64,000 bases of DNA from an uncultured Sulfuricurvum sp. (GTDB lineage: Bacteria > Campylobacterota > Campylobacteria > Campylobacterales > Sulfurimonadaceae), in NCBI GenBank assembly GCA_903844635.1, contig CAIMUF010000077.1:1-64000 (forward strand). The letters are read 5' to 3'. The notes under the pieces are model-generated. The model ran no database searches and was not told the origin of the DNA. It saw nothing but the letters and a program-made list of their open reading frames with translations. Positions 9,184 through 18,320 of this stretch are shown here, piece after piece (the first letter of the stretch is position 1; each line of letters opens with the position of its first letter). Made by a program: the position numbers and the translations under genes.

Positions 9184-9900
9184 TTAAAACGGCCAAATGC
9201 TTTCGATAATTTTGCTTCCCCAGCCTCGGTTGACGGAACGGTCAACATCCCCTTCATTCGCATAGAGTATTTTGGCATCCGAAACTTTTGCAGAATTAAT
9301 TTGATTATTTTGGTCAATATCGTAAGGGCGGATCACTCCGCTTAGCTGCATAACTTGCTTCTGATCATCGACCATTATTTCACGACGTCCTACAATAAAA
9401 TAGTTCCCATTGGACATTACTTTTACAATACGTGCCGATACGGTCGTTGTAAAGGAAGCATTTTTAGTTGCAGCGCCTGATCCGCTATAGCTGGATGTTG
9501 ATCCGCCTGTAAATCCAATATTAGCAGCTCCATTGAGCTTTCCAATTGCAGAATTAACCGCTGAATTTTGCCCTACCGAGGTAAAAGCACCACCGCCCAG
9601 TCCAAGTGCATCCGCTTCACTTAATGCTTTACTTGCTTTATTTGAACTCGTGGCTGTTTCTGAGATTACGACAGTAACAATATCGTTAACATGCATTGCT
9701 TTATGATCTGAAAAGAGAGGGCTGTCTCCCTGACCGAACAAACTTCCCTGAGAGGTAAAACTGCTCTCCTCTTCACGTGAAGGCATCTCTTCAACGTATT
9801 GAGGCGGAGTAAACGTGATTTCGGGTTCTGTAAGCTTGGCAGTACATCCATTCAGTAACAATGACGCTGCCAATACGGAAAAATAGAGTGATAATCGCAT
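9184..9900 (-). CDS. flgH: FlgH, flagellar L-ring lipoprotein
   Basis: A 238-residue outer-membrane lipoprotein forming the L ring around the flagellar rod. The lipobox LLLNGC places the lipidated cysteine at 19. The family pattern is clear: SLFSDHKAMHVNDIVTV, then a Gly/Ser/Ala-rich centre, then NGNYFIVGRREIMVDDQKQ and LSGVIRPYDI. Length is normal. It stands alone on the minus strand with a well-matched sigma-54 promoter just upstream. Confidence 0.95.
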   Translation of the reverse strand: MRLSLYFSVLAASLLLNGCTAKLTEPEITFTPPQYVEEMPSREEESSFTSQGSLFGQGDSPLFSDHKAMHVNDIVTVVISETATSSNKASKALSEADALGLGGGAFTSVGQNSAVNSAIGKLNGAANIGFTGGSTSSYSGSGAATKNASFTTTVSARIVKVMSNGNYFIVGRREIMVDDQKQVMQLSGVIRPYDIDQNNQINSAKVSDAKILYANEGDVDRSVNRGWGSKIIESIWPF

Positions 9901-9924
9901 AGCCCATCCCGATAATTATTTAGC

Positions 9925-9930
9925 TATAAT
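9925..9930 (+). promoter_or_regulatory. -10 element for yqeY
   Basis: A perfect TATAAT lies 27 bases before the yqeY start codon. No clear -35 is visible, as is usual in this group. It is two bases from the opposing sigma-54 site for flgH. Confidence 0.5.
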
Positions 9931-9931
9931 A

Positions 9932-9947
9932 AGCAAAAATAGTTCCA
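9932..9947 (-). promoter_or_regulatory. Sigma-54 promoter for flgH
   Basis: On the minus strand the sequence TGGAAC-TATTT-TTGCT matches the sigma-54 consensus TGGCAC-N5-TTGCW, with exactly ten bases between the GG and the GC. Transcription would start near 9921, about 20 bases before the flgH start codon. Sigma-54 control of rod, ring and hook genes is established in Campylobacter and Helicobacter. Confidence 0.75.
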
Positions 9948-9957
9948 AAGGGTACTT

Positions 9958-10401
9958 ATGTCATTACGAGAACAAATTAATAACGATATTAAAACTGCTA
10001 TGAAAGCAAAAAATAATGCTGTTCGTGACGCATTACGCCTTTTAAGCAGCGCTATGAAACAAATCGAAGTCGATGAACGTAAAGAATTAACCGATGATGA
10101 TGTTATCAAAATCATTCAAAAACAAGTCAAGCAGCGCAACGATGCCATGACGCAATATAGAAGTGCAGGACGGGAAGATTTGTATGAGCAAGAAGCATCA
10201 GAAGCCGTCATTTTTGAAGCATACTTGCCTCAACAACTCAGCGATGAAGAACTAGAGAATGCTCTGCGTGCTATCATCACTGAAGTGGGAGCTGCTTCCC
10301 TAAAAGAGATTGGGAAAGTAATGGGCGCTGCTTCTAAAACTCTTGGTGCTCAAGCCGATGGAAAACGAATCAACGAGTGCGCTAAAAAACTATTGAGCTA
10401 A
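9958..10401 (+). CDS. yqeY: GatB/YqeY domain protein
   Basis: A 147-residue soluble protein of the YqeY family, related to the tail of the tRNA amidotransferase subunit GatB. The typical start (REQINNDIKTAMKAKN) and the YLPQQLSDEEL motif are present. The family is thought to bind tRNA, but its exact role is unknown. It is a single-gene unit divergent from flgH. Confidence 0.9.
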   Translation: MSLREQINNDIKTAMKAKNNAVRDALRLLSSAMKQIEVDERKELTDDDVIKIIQKQVKQRNDAMTQYRSAGREDLYEQEASEAVIFEAYLPQQLSDEELENALRAIITEVGAASLKEIGKVMGAASKTLGAQADGKRINECAKKLLS

Positions 10402-10403
10402 CC

Positions 10404-12425
10404 TTAGCTCAACTGGTTCGGTTTTCCGAGGTAATATCCTTGCGCATAGTTGACTCCAAGCTCCTTGAGTACATTTAATGTCTCTTCATCTTCTACATAT
10501 TCAGCAATCGTCTCTTTACCAAACTCCTGTGAAATTTGATTGATATGCTTGACAAAAATACGGTCTTTCTCGTTAACAACAATATTTTTGACAAATTCGC
10601 CATCAATTTTGACATAATTGGTATCAAAATATTTCAAATAAACAAACGATGAAAACCCGGAGCCAAAATCATCCAGCGCAAACCCTATTCCCTGTTCTTT
10701 TGTCTCTTCAATAATAGTTATTAGAGCATTAACATTATGAATGGCTTCCCTCTCTAAGATTTCGATTACAACATTCGTTTCCACGGTTGCGTGAGGATTT
10801 TGTGTGCAATGTTCTTTAATTATAGAAACATAATCTCCTGTAAAAAGACTATGGCTTGAGAGATTAAAAAAGAATTTCTTGTCCCACATTGCTAATCTTG
10901 TTCTTGTTTCAAGCCCTTTAACTAATACGATATGATCAATTCTTGAAGCCAATCCAAGGCTCTCTGCAATTTCTATAAATTGTCCAGCTGGCATATAACG
11001 CTGACCGTCACGTATACGGGCAAGTACTTCATATCCAAAGAGCTCATTGGTACGAATATCATATATCGGTTGAAAAAAGGGCTCAATACGATCTTCATCG
11101 ATTGCACGGCGGATAAATTCTCCTTTTTTCTGCATCTCTGCTGCAATTTCCTGATCATTTTGATCGGCACGGGCGATGGTATTTTTTCCCGATTTTTTAG
11201 CTTTATACATGGCTAAGTCTGATCCAGTCAATAATGACTCGATACTCTCACCTTGTTCTGGATATTCAGCAATTCCAAAACTGGCTGTCAGTGATATTTT
11301 GTCAATCATCAATGAAATCATAGAAGACTCTAAACGTGAGCGAAGTTTTTCAATTACAATATAACCGTTTTCGTAAGGTGTTTCGGGCAAAATAATAGCA
11401 AATTCATCGCCTCCCAAACGAGCTAAAATATCAGCATTACGAAGATTATGTTTAAAAATATCTGTCACTTCCTTAAGTACTAAATCCCCCGATGCATGAC
11501 CATAAGTGTCATTAATGTATTTAAAATTATCTAAATCAATCATAATCACTGTAAATTTATGCTGGTGACGCAAGGAGCGAAGAATCTCATACGAAAGAAA
11601 CTCTTCAAATTTTCGACGATTATAAAGTCCAGTAAGATAATCACGGTCCGAAAGTTCTTGAAGCTTTTCATAATAATCTTGCATTGAATCGAGCATTTTA
11701 TTGAAATAATTTTCGATATTTTTAACTTCAAGTATTTTTGTTTTGAGACTGACTCTCTTCGCCATATCATTTTTGTTAATAATTTCTTGGATTAGTCCAA
11801 TAAACTGATTAATCGGCTGCACAAGCAAAGTATTGAGCCTGAAATATAAAATAGCAAAGATAAGGATCGTAAAAAAGACAAAAAAGATAATAAAGGAATT
11901 GACCATTGTAGTTAAAGATATTTTCAGATTGGCCACAGGAAAACGGACATCGAGAACGCCGTTAATATCTCCTATTTTTGCATTGGTATGACAGAAAATA
12001 CACTCTTGCTTAACAATAATAGGATAAAGATAGCGAATTTCTTCATCCCCGCTTAGGATCTCTTCACCTAGCATTGCTCGTGCAACTACCGGATCATGCT
12101 CTCTCACTTGTTTATCGTGCTTCCTATCACCAAAAAGCTCAGCTACAATAGGACTTCGATATGCACTGATATGCATATTTGGCTCAACTTGATTTAAACG
12201 AAGAATAATTGAATCAAGCTCTTTCTTACTCCACCCCTTTTCCATGGCAGAGTAAAGTGCTTCAAAAGCCAAACGGCTTGTTTTGCGAGCATCGACTCGT
12301 GCAAGTTCATCAATTGCACGCTGTTTAATATAAATTCCATATACGAATGCAATTGCTAAACTTGCCAATAATGATAAAATCACCGTTTTTGCAATCAAAC
12401 GTTTATAGGTTGTATATGTTTTCAT
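10404..12425 (-). CDS. Heme-sensor-like GGDEF-EAL protein
   Basis: A 673-residue inner-membrane protein with two helices (about 12-32 and 174-196) flanking a periplasmic domain. That domain holds ECIFCHTNAKIGDINGVLDV with a CxxCH motif at 142-146, as in Tll0287-like (DUF3365) heme domains. A HAMP region follows, then GGDEF with an intact GGDEF loop at 338-342 and the inhibitory RNAD at 329-332, then EAL (YEVLAR at 465-470, DDFGSG at 585-590, AEYVE near the end). Both c-di-GMP synthesis and breakdown residues look intact. The likely role is tuning c-di-GMP to a gas or redox signal sensed by a covalently bound heme; heme attachment is inferred. Confidence 0.88.
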   Translation of the reverse strand: MKTYTTYKRLIAKTVILSLLASLAIAFVYGIYIKQRAIDELARVDARKTSRLAFEALYSAMEKGWSKKELDSIILRLNQVEPNMHISAYRSPIVAELFGDRKHDKQVREHDPVVARAMLGEEILSGDEEIRYLYPIIVKQECIFCHTNAKIGDINGVLDVRFPVANLKISLTTMVNSFIIFFVFFTILIFAILYFRLNTLLVQPINQFIGLIQEIINKNDMAKRVSLKTKILEVKNIENYFNKMLDSMQDYYEKLQELSDRDYLTGLYNRRKFEEFLSYEILRSLRHQHKFTVIMIDLDNFKYINDTYGHASGDLVLKEVTDIFKHNLRNADILARLGGDEFAIILPETPYENGYIVIEKLRSRLESSMISLMIDKISLTASFGIAEYPEQGESIESLLTGSDLAMYKAKKSGKNTIARADQNDQEIAAEMQKKGEFIRRAIDEDRIEPFFQPIYDIRTNELFGYEVLARIRDGQRYMPAGQFIEIAESLGLASRIDHIVLVKGLETRTRLAMWDKKFFFNLSSHSLFTGDYVSIIKEHCTQNPHATVETNVVIEILEREAIHNVNALITIIEETKEQGIGFALDDFGSGFSSFVYLKYFDTNYVKIDGEFVKNIVVNEKDRIFVKHINQISQEFGKETIAEYVEDEETLNVLKELGVNYAQGYYLGKPNQLS

Positions 12426-12453
12426 TAATTAAAACACCTTAAAAAAGTGTCCA

Positions 12454-12459
12454 ATTATA
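12454..12459 (-). promoter_or_regulatory. -10 element for the GGDEF-EAL gene
   Basis: TATAAT on the minus strand, about 29 bases before the start codon at 12425. It is the only promoter-like hexamer in this gap. Confidence 0.45.
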
Positions 12460-12509
12460 ACTTTATATTCTTAAACTGAAAATGTAATTTAATTTTTATA
12501 TTTCCACTT

Positions 12510-13472
12510 CTATTCCCGTTTAGCATCGATTTGGCAACACAATTCTACAGATGCTATCCGAAAAGCAATCGAGTTTTGAAAGATAAGCGGATGAGCGTAT
12601 TGACACGTTACAATTCCTTCACAGGGCGAAAGCATTTTTTCGAGTTTCTTGCCACTCAATGCATCCATAATCACCCCTACAACTTCACCTTTTTTAATGG
12701 CTGTACCACAACGTACTTTGGAAATAAAAATTCCTGCACGTGATGCTTTGACTATTGTTATACGATTAGGATCCAAAATATTACTTTTATGTCCTTCAAA
12801 AACATGAAAGTCAAGGATATCACGTTTTGAGAGAAATCTCACGATTGCGGTATGAACTTGATCCGTATCATTTTGATCAATGGATCCATTTTTACCAAAA
12901 ACAATCGAAAAAGCTTTCGTTTCCCACAATTGCCAGTTATACTGAAGCATAGCGGTCTCAACAGGTTCATGAGGACGGTAATGGATAAAACCCATCCCTA
13001 AATCTTTGACACATTCTAAATCTTCATAACCGCTTTGAATGAGCTTTACATACGGAAGACACATTCCCTGATCACGTCTACCTTCTAAAATAATCCCATA
13101 ATCATACCCTTTGAGTGTCTCAAAAAGCCGTGATGCGATGCGTTGAGTCGTTTCACCCTGTGCATATCCTGGGAACATCATATTGAGATCTGTTTTATCG
13201 AGAGGCCAGTTTTTTTCACCCATATTAAGAGCATACGCATTAACGGCAGGAATAACGAGAATTCGTCCGCTGATCTTCCCCTCTTCTTCCTTAATACGTA
13301 AATACTCAACCAATCCGGATGCAACATAAAGCTGATTAATATGATCACCGCTCATAGCACCGACGATGGCGATAGAAGGACCTTCTGTGTTTTCTTCACC
13401 AAATAAAAAGCCCTCAATTCTTAACGGTGCTCTGTTGGGAGATTCAAGACTTACTATATCAAAACGCTTCAT
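12510..13472 (-). CDS. Aspartoacylase/AstE-like pseudoenzyme (zinc site lost)
   Basis: A 320-residue protein clearly homologous to its upstream neighbour and to the succinylglutamate desuccinylase/aspartoacylase (M14-like) family. At the zinc motif the neighbour has HGDE, but this protein has S41-G-D-H44. At the third ligand the neighbour has DIHSS, but this one has ILEGR. The catalytic Glu position (VVEMG) is IVFGK and the substrate Arg in DLNR is DLNM. It should therefore be catalytically dead, perhaps a binding or regulatory partner of the active paralog. The C-terminal beta-rich part (GVIMDALSGKK...SPCEGIV) is kept. It is the last gene of a four-gene operon and overlaps the previous gene by 4 bases. 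Confidence 0.85.
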   Translation of the reverse strand: MKRFDIVSLESPNRAPLRIEGFLFGEENTEGPSIAIVGAMSGDHINQLYVASGLVEYLRIKEEEGKISGRILVIPAVNAYALNMGEKNWPLDKTDLNMMFPGYAQGETTQRIASRLFETLKGYDYGIILEGRRDQGMCLPYVKLIQSGYEDLECVKDLGMGFIHYRPHEPVETAMLQYNWQLWETKAFSIVFGKNGSIDQNDTDQVHTAIVRFLSKRDILDFHVFEGHKSNILDPNRITIVKASRAGIFISKVRCGTAIKKGEVVGVIMDALSGKKLEKMLSPCEGIVTCQYAHPLIFQNSIAFRIASVELCCQIDAKRE

Positions 13473-14425
13473 TGACTGTCTCCATTGGTTTTGCCAAAAA
13501 TCCGTCCAAGTAATGAACCTTCATATACGATGGGATAAGCTCGAATGGTAAAGAGCATTCCACTAATGGGTGCAATCACTTCATCCATTACTTCTCCACT
13601 CAATGCACTTACAATATGTCCAACAACAGAACCTTTTTCAATAACCTGACAATGCTCGATTGCAGGAACAAACAATCCTGGACACGCCGCATTAAGATAG
13701 GCTACTTCACCGACATGCGATTGAATTGGCATGCGCACATCAAGTGGCTCAATATCCAATATCCCCTCATGGGACATAAGATTAAGGAGTCCGTCAAGTA
13801 ATTGGTGACCGTACGCTTTACCAAGACGCATCCCAACACCCATCTCAACCACCAGCGTTTTGGTTCCAATCGTATTCATAGCATGAGCAAACGTAGATTC
13901 GAGAACGGTTACCGCATCATGAACCCAAACAAAATCGATATTAAGTAAATTAGCTAAAGGAACGAGTATCTCTTCTTGTGATTTTGCAATACGTACCTGA
14001 GGGATTTCACGTAAAAATACATTACTTGAATGAATATCGATTGCAAAATCGCTTCCCTTCATGATATTAACGACTCCGTCTGCAATTTGTGCAGGAAGAA
14101 AATCATTTTTACTACCCGGAAAAATTCGATTGAGATCCACATCATAAAAGGGGATAGAACGGGTAATACTATCGATACCCAACGAGTTAATTGCAGGATA
14201 AATATCGATTATACCTCGGATTTTATCAGGATTGTTGCGCAACCACTGACCCAATAAAAAACATACATACTGCCCTTCAAGCTCATCTCCATGAATACCG
14301 CTCACGATGGAAATACGTTTTATACCCTCTTCTTTTTTAGGTGCGTAACGGCACCGCTGAATTCGAAATGACTCTCCAACAGGAAGTTCTATCGTAATAA
14401 CTTCTTCGATCAAACCCATACTCAT
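13469..14425 (-). CDS. Succinylglutamate desuccinylase/aspartoacylase-family zinc hydrolase
   Basis: A 318-residue zinc-dependent amidohydrolase or carboxypeptidase-like enzyme. Zinc ligands are visible as H45 and E48 in SGIHGDELEG and H132 in DIHSS. E194 in VVEMGVG is the expected catalytic glutamate and DLNR (98-101) the carboxylate-binding motif. The C-terminal region (GHIVSALSGEV...APISGML) resembles a lipoyl-like barrel found in this family. The substrate is unknown. Its operon partners, an ATP-grasp protein and an alpha-E protein, suggest it acts on an amide-linked amino acid or peptide product. It shares 4-base overlaps with genes on both sides. Confidence 0.88.
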   Translation of the reverse strand: MSMGLIEEVITIELPVGESFRIQRCRYAPKKEEGIKRISIVSGIHGDELEGQYVCFLLGQWLRNNPDKIRGIIDIYPAINSLGIDSITRSIPFYDVDLNRIFPGSKNDFLPAQIADGVVNIMKGSDFAIDIHSSNVFLREIPQVRIAKSQEEILVPLANLLNIDFVWVHDAVTVLESTFAHAMNTIGTKTLVVEMGVGMRLGKAYGHQLLDGLLNLMSHEGILDIEPLDVRMPIQSHVGEVAYLNAACPGLFVPAIEHCQVIEKGSVVGHIVSALSGEVMDEVIAPISGMLFTIRAYPIVYEGSLLGRIFGKTNGDSQ

Positions 14426-15129
14426 CCTTGCAATTGTGACGCTTCCACAGTATATTCAACACATCCATTGACTTGAATAACCCGAGAAATAACCCCATTA
14501 ACCGCTTCAATTGCTTTAGGAATATCCGATGACGTAATTTTTAATGGTTGATATTGACGGTTTAGTCGTCTGGCTGTTACATTCATTGATTCAAGTTCAG
14601 CATTAACAAGATCAATGCCATCATAGAGTCTTAAAATCAAATCAAATCGTTCAATCTGCTGACCTAAACGGATAAAATGATACGCCTTAGGACGTCCCAA
14701 TTCCGATGAAAAAATACCCAAAATAAGAGCAAAATCATCAATCATCTCTTCTAGAATAGTAGGACTAACAGCACTGTCTCGCCCGGATACAATGTGGTTG
14801 AAAATTTTATTGAGAGTAGAAAAGCCTCGTTCATCAAGCAAATGACGTGTTTCGATTGCATTTTCCCTAGCCCATGTAATAATCAATTCGATACTTGCCC
14901 CATGATCGCCATAAATCCCTTGTTTCAGAAAATCGAGAGCATTGCTATACTGAATCTCAACACCCAAATTTGCATAGAGTTTACGTCCATCATCCATATC
15001 ACGATCGATGACATAATCGTAACTGTTGACAAGTTCACGTAAAAGGGTTTCAGCACGCTGAACATAGCGCCCAAACCAATAGAGTCTTTGAGCTGTATTA
15101 ACGGATATAGCCACACCATTCGTCATCAT
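14422..15129 (-). CDS. Alpha-E domain protein
   Basis: An all-helical protein of about 235 residues of the alpha-E family (COG2307/DUF403), recognised by the motif RLYWFGRYVQRAETLLREL near the N-terminus. These proteins are almost always paired with a circularly permuted ATP-grasp protein, as here. The function is unproven; a role in amide-bond formation has been proposed from genomics. The start at 15129 gives an ATGA overlap with the upstream gene and is preferred to an ATG 15 bases earlier. Confidence 0.88.
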   Translation of the reverse strand: MMTNGVAISVNTAQRLYWFGRYVQRAETLLRELVNSYDYVIDRDMDDGRKLYANLGVEIQYSNALDFLKQGIYGDHGASIELIITWARENAIETRHLLDERGFSTLNKIFNHIVSGRDSAVSPTILEEMIDDFALILGIFSSELGRPKAYHFIRLGQQIERFDLILRLYDGIDLVNAELESMNVTARRLNRQYQPLKITSSDIPKAIEAVNGVISRVIQVNGCVEYTVEASQLQG

Positions 15130-16490
15130 AATTCTACCACCCATGTATCTTTAAATCCGCCGCCTTGAGACGAATTGACGAGGTAATTGCCCTCTTCCAT
15201 CGCATAGCGGGTTAATCCGCCCATGCTCACACTTACTTCTTCTCCATAAATAACATATGCACGTAGATCTGCTTTTCTAGGAAGAATACCTTCTTCCAAC
15301 ATACATGGCAAATCATAAAATTCAATGACCTCTTGAGCGATAAACCGACGAGGATTTTCTAGAATCATTTCTATGATATTAGCACGTTCATCGGGTGTCA
15401 AACGATTACCAAATAGCACGCCATAACCGCCTGCTTCCGCCACGTCTTTTATAACCAATTTATCAATATTTGCCAATACATATTCACGATCTTTTTCATA
15501 ATAAGGGAGATATGTCGGTGCATTTTTGAGCAATGGTTCTTCATCCAAATAATACTTTACCATTTGTGGAACAAAATAATAAATACCTTTATCATCCGCA
15601 ACACCGTTTCCAATACTGTTCATGATAGCAACATTACCTGCTCGATAAACGCTTGCAAGATGTGGAACTCCAATCAAGCTCTCTTTATCAAATTCTTCAG
15701 GATCTAAAAAATCATCGTCAAGTCGACGATATATCGCTCCAACACGTTTACGCTCGCCATTATAAACACACAAGAACACTTCTTCATTTTCAACGATCAA
15801 ATCTTCACCAAGGGCAAGTGTCGCACCTGTAATTTTTGCCAAATAGCTGTGCTCATAATAAGCAGAATTATATCGTCCTGGAGTAAGAATGACATTGAGG
15901 CCACCCGTATTGACATAATCCATTGCAGCTTTAAGCTCATCGCCATATTGTTTGATTTTCGAAATCTTCATCGATTCAAAAAATTCAGGATAGGTGTGCC
16001 GAAATGCACGGCGGATGGTAAGCGGATAACTGACTCCACTAGGCACACGCAGATTGTCTTCAAGGATAACCCATTCACCACTCACGCTGTCTTTGACCAA
16101 ATCAATTCCACTTATATGGGTTCGAATACCTTTAGAAGGGACTACCCCCATAAAACTAGGAAGAAAGCCAACGGCAGAATCAATGTATTCTCTAGGAACA
16201 ATGCCATCTTTTACAATACGCTGCTCGCCATAAATATCATTTAAAAAAGCATTTAATGCTTTGACGCGCTGAATAATGCCTGCTTCAAGATGATCAAACT
16301 CTTTTTTTGGAATGATACGGGGGATCATATCAAAAGGGAATGATCTCTCAATAAAACTACCTTCTTTAAAAAGGTTAAAGTTAACCGCATTAGCCTCTAG
16401 AAAATCTTTAAATTCAGGGATTTTACTTTTGTCGATACTTTCAAAAATATCGTAAAACTTTTGTAGCTCTGCACTCACTGGCTCAATCAT
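15126..16490 (-). CDS. Circularly permuted ATP-grasp protein (COG2308 type)
   Basis: A 454-residue member of the circularly permuted ATP-grasp family. Recognisable segments are GVVPSKGIRTHISGIDLV, WVILEDNLRVPSGVSY, the VIKDVAEAGGYGVLFG loop and the C-terminal SSQGGGFKDTWVVE. Related enzymes are predicted to ligate a carboxylate to an amine using ATP; no member's reaction can be deduced from this sequence. The ATG at 16490 follows AAGGGG by 5 bases and is preferred to a GTG two codons earlier. It is the first gene of the operon that continues with alpha-E and two AstE-like genes. Confidence 0.9.
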   Translation of the reverse strand: MIEPVSAELQKFYDIFESIDKSKIPEFKDFLEANAVNFNLFKEGSFIERSFPFDMIPRIIPKKEFDHLEAGIIQRVKALNAFLNDIYGEQRIVKDGIVPREYIDSAVGFLPSFMGVVPSKGIRTHISGIDLVKDSVSGEWVILEDNLRVPSGVSYPLTIRRAFRHTYPEFFESMKISKIKQYGDELKAAMDYVNTGGLNVILTPGRYNSAYYEHSYLAKITGATLALGEDLIVENEEVFLCVYNGERKRVGAIYRRLDDDFLDPEEFDKESLIGVPHLASVYRAGNVAIMNSIGNGVADDKGIYYFVPQMVKYYLDEEPLLKNAPTYLPYYEKDREYVLANIDKLVIKDVAEAGGYGVLFGNRLTPDERANIIEMILENPRRFIAQEVIEFYDLPCMLEEGILPRKADLRAYVIYGEEVSVSMGGLTRYAMEEGNYLVNSSQGGGFKDTWVVEL

Positions 16491-16660
16491 GAACACCCCT
16501 TGTAAAATAGTGGACTGCCTTATGATATCCTAAAGTAATCTCAAGGGTTGCTTAAAAAAAAAGCAATTTTGATTTTTAAATGAAAATGAGGAAAAAAAAG
16601 GAAAAAAGAACTCACATCAAGCCACACAGGACATGTGTTTGATACTATGAGCAGGATTAC

Positions 16661-18304
16661 TTATTCTGTTTTGAATTGACGCAGTTGGTCGTTAAGTGCT
16701 AAAGAGGTTTGCGTGAGTTCATTCATCTCACCATTAATCATTTCTACAGATTCAATCGCACCGTTAAGACTTTGATCCATTCGATTGATTTCTCGAATAA
16801 TATGCTCGACACTCGCCGTAGTTGTGCCTAGTGTTTGAAGCGTTCTATCCATTGCAATATCCGTTTTATTCATCGTAAGAACCGTTTGATCAATCTGATG
16901 TTCAACGTCAGAGGATACGCTATTTAGGGTTTTAATATTTTGCGCGTTACGGTTCATTTTATCGCTTGCGTCTCCAATAGACTGGACGATTACACTAATA
17001 GTAGAATTAATTTCCGTTAAACTTTTTTGTGTACGTTCAGCTAGTTTTCGCACTTCATCTGCAACTACTGCAAATCCTCGTCCATGTTCACCTGCTCGCG
17101 CAGCTTCGATTGCCGCATTTAGTGCTAGCAAATTGGTTTGATCCGCAATGTCTCCAATCACAATTAGAACACCCTTGATTTGTGCAGCATCCGAATTAAG
17201 CTGATTTAAGTCTTCTACCAAAGAGGCTTCCATCTCAGCAGCATGGCTAATTTTTTCAATCATGACACTGACACTCTGATTTGAGCGATTCAAATCATCT
17301 TGAGCACGCTCAATTTCTGATTTAACTTCATCTGCTTCACGAATCATTGCTTGAATTAACTGATTAATCTGATCCCCATTTTGTGAGGCTAAACGCATAT
17401 CATTGGAATTGCTGCGCAAATTTTCAACCATAACAAAAAAGTTGTTCTGAATTTTATCCGCTACTTCACTGTTGAGGTGTGAGTTATGTTTAGAACTGTG
17501 CAATACGCCTTTCGTAGAAGCAATCATTCTGCCTATACTTTGGAATATTTTTCCAATCTCATCATCACCTTTACGTGTATTAATAAAAGTAAAATCATGC
17601 TCTTCATCAACATAGGTAATAGTCTCTTGCAGTGAACGTATAGACTTTTGAATCATCGTAACAATCATCAGACTCAAGATTACAATCACACCAACAAATA
17701 GAAAACTTACTACAATAAGCGTATTTTGATATGAACTGAGTGTTCCATCAAATGAGACCAAATTTTCATCAAGTTTTTTATTTGAAAATGCAGTAAGTGC
17801 TGAAAGCTCATCTTTGGTTTTTACGGCCACCGAGTTAAATGAATCAACTGCATCAACACGATCTTCAAGCACACTTGCATCATCGGTAAACGTCTCGATC
17901 ATCGATCCGCCCATAGTATTCATACTTTTTAAACGAGTACGAATATTATCGATGATAGGTTTGAGTTCTCCCATCCCGTCATGTTTCGTAAAGCCATCAA
18001 GCTCTTTCATATCACTATCAAGTTTTTCTTTAATGACACCCACGGATTTTTCATAATCCGATTCAAGTGCCATTTGGGATGCTGAAGCAGTGAGTAAAAT
18101 ATTTTGCATTTGAGCCAAATTACTCGCAATATCGTTCGATACAATGATCAATCGAAGCTCACGATCTTTGAAACTGTTAAAACTTTTTTTTGATGATGAT
18201 AATGCGCTAATACTTACAATACTAATGATCACCAAGACTATGACACTTAGTGCCACAATGAGCCAAATTTTGGCTCGTATACTCATCTGCTCAAACATAC
18301 CCAT
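16661..18304 (-). CDS. Methyl-accepting chemotaxis protein with periplasmic sensor
   Basis: A 547-residue chemoreceptor. An N-terminal helix (about 10-30) and a second helix near 195-215 enclose a periplasmic helical-bundle sensor of about 160 residues. The cytoplasmic part contains the signalling hairpin with [22 protein letters not shown] and [20 protein letters not shown]. The ligand is unknown. It lies 16 bases downstream of the broken DUF3373 porin gene, so both may be co-transcribed. Confidence 0.93.
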   Translation of the reverse strand: MGMFEQMSIRAKIWLIVALSVIVLVIISIVSISALSSSKKSFNSFKDRELRLIIVSNDIASNLAQMQNILLTASASQMALESDYEKSVGVIKEKLDSDMKELDGFTKHDGMGELKPIIDNIRTRLKSMNTMGGSMIETFTDDASVLEDRVDAVDSFNSVAVKTKDELSALTAFSNKKLDENLVSFDGTLSSYQNTLIVVSFLFVGVIVILSLMIVTMIQKSIRSLQETITYVDEEHDFTFINTRKGDDEIGKIFQSIGRMIASTKGVLHSSKHNSHLNSEVADKIQNNFFVMVENLRSNSNDMRLASQNGDQINQLIQAMIREADEVKSEIERAQDDLNRSNQSVSVMIEKISHAAEMEASLVEDLNQLNSDAAQIKGVLIVIGDIADQTNLLALNAAIEAARAGEHGRGFAVVADEVRKLAERTQKSLTEINSTISVIVQSIGDASDKMNRNAQNIKTLNSVSSDVEHQIDQTVLTMNKTDIAMDRTLQTLGTTTASVEHIIREINRMDQSLNGAIESVEMINGEMNELTQTSLALNDQLRQFKTE

Positions 18305-18320
18305 TTTAAATCCTTAGTAA

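Noticed and set aside
8825-9317. Minus-strand reading frames covering the repeat and the ends of the envC-like gene and flgH
   Set aside because: They are antisense to, or out of frame with, clear genes and their sequences come from the palindromic repeat.
16540-16650. Terminator or operator between the first chemoreceptor and the ATP-grasp gene
   Set aside because: TTGCTT/AAGCAA around an A-run and an imperfect CAAACACA/TGTGTGG pairing are seen, but neither is followed by a T-run on the minus strand, and the mismatches are too many for a firm call.
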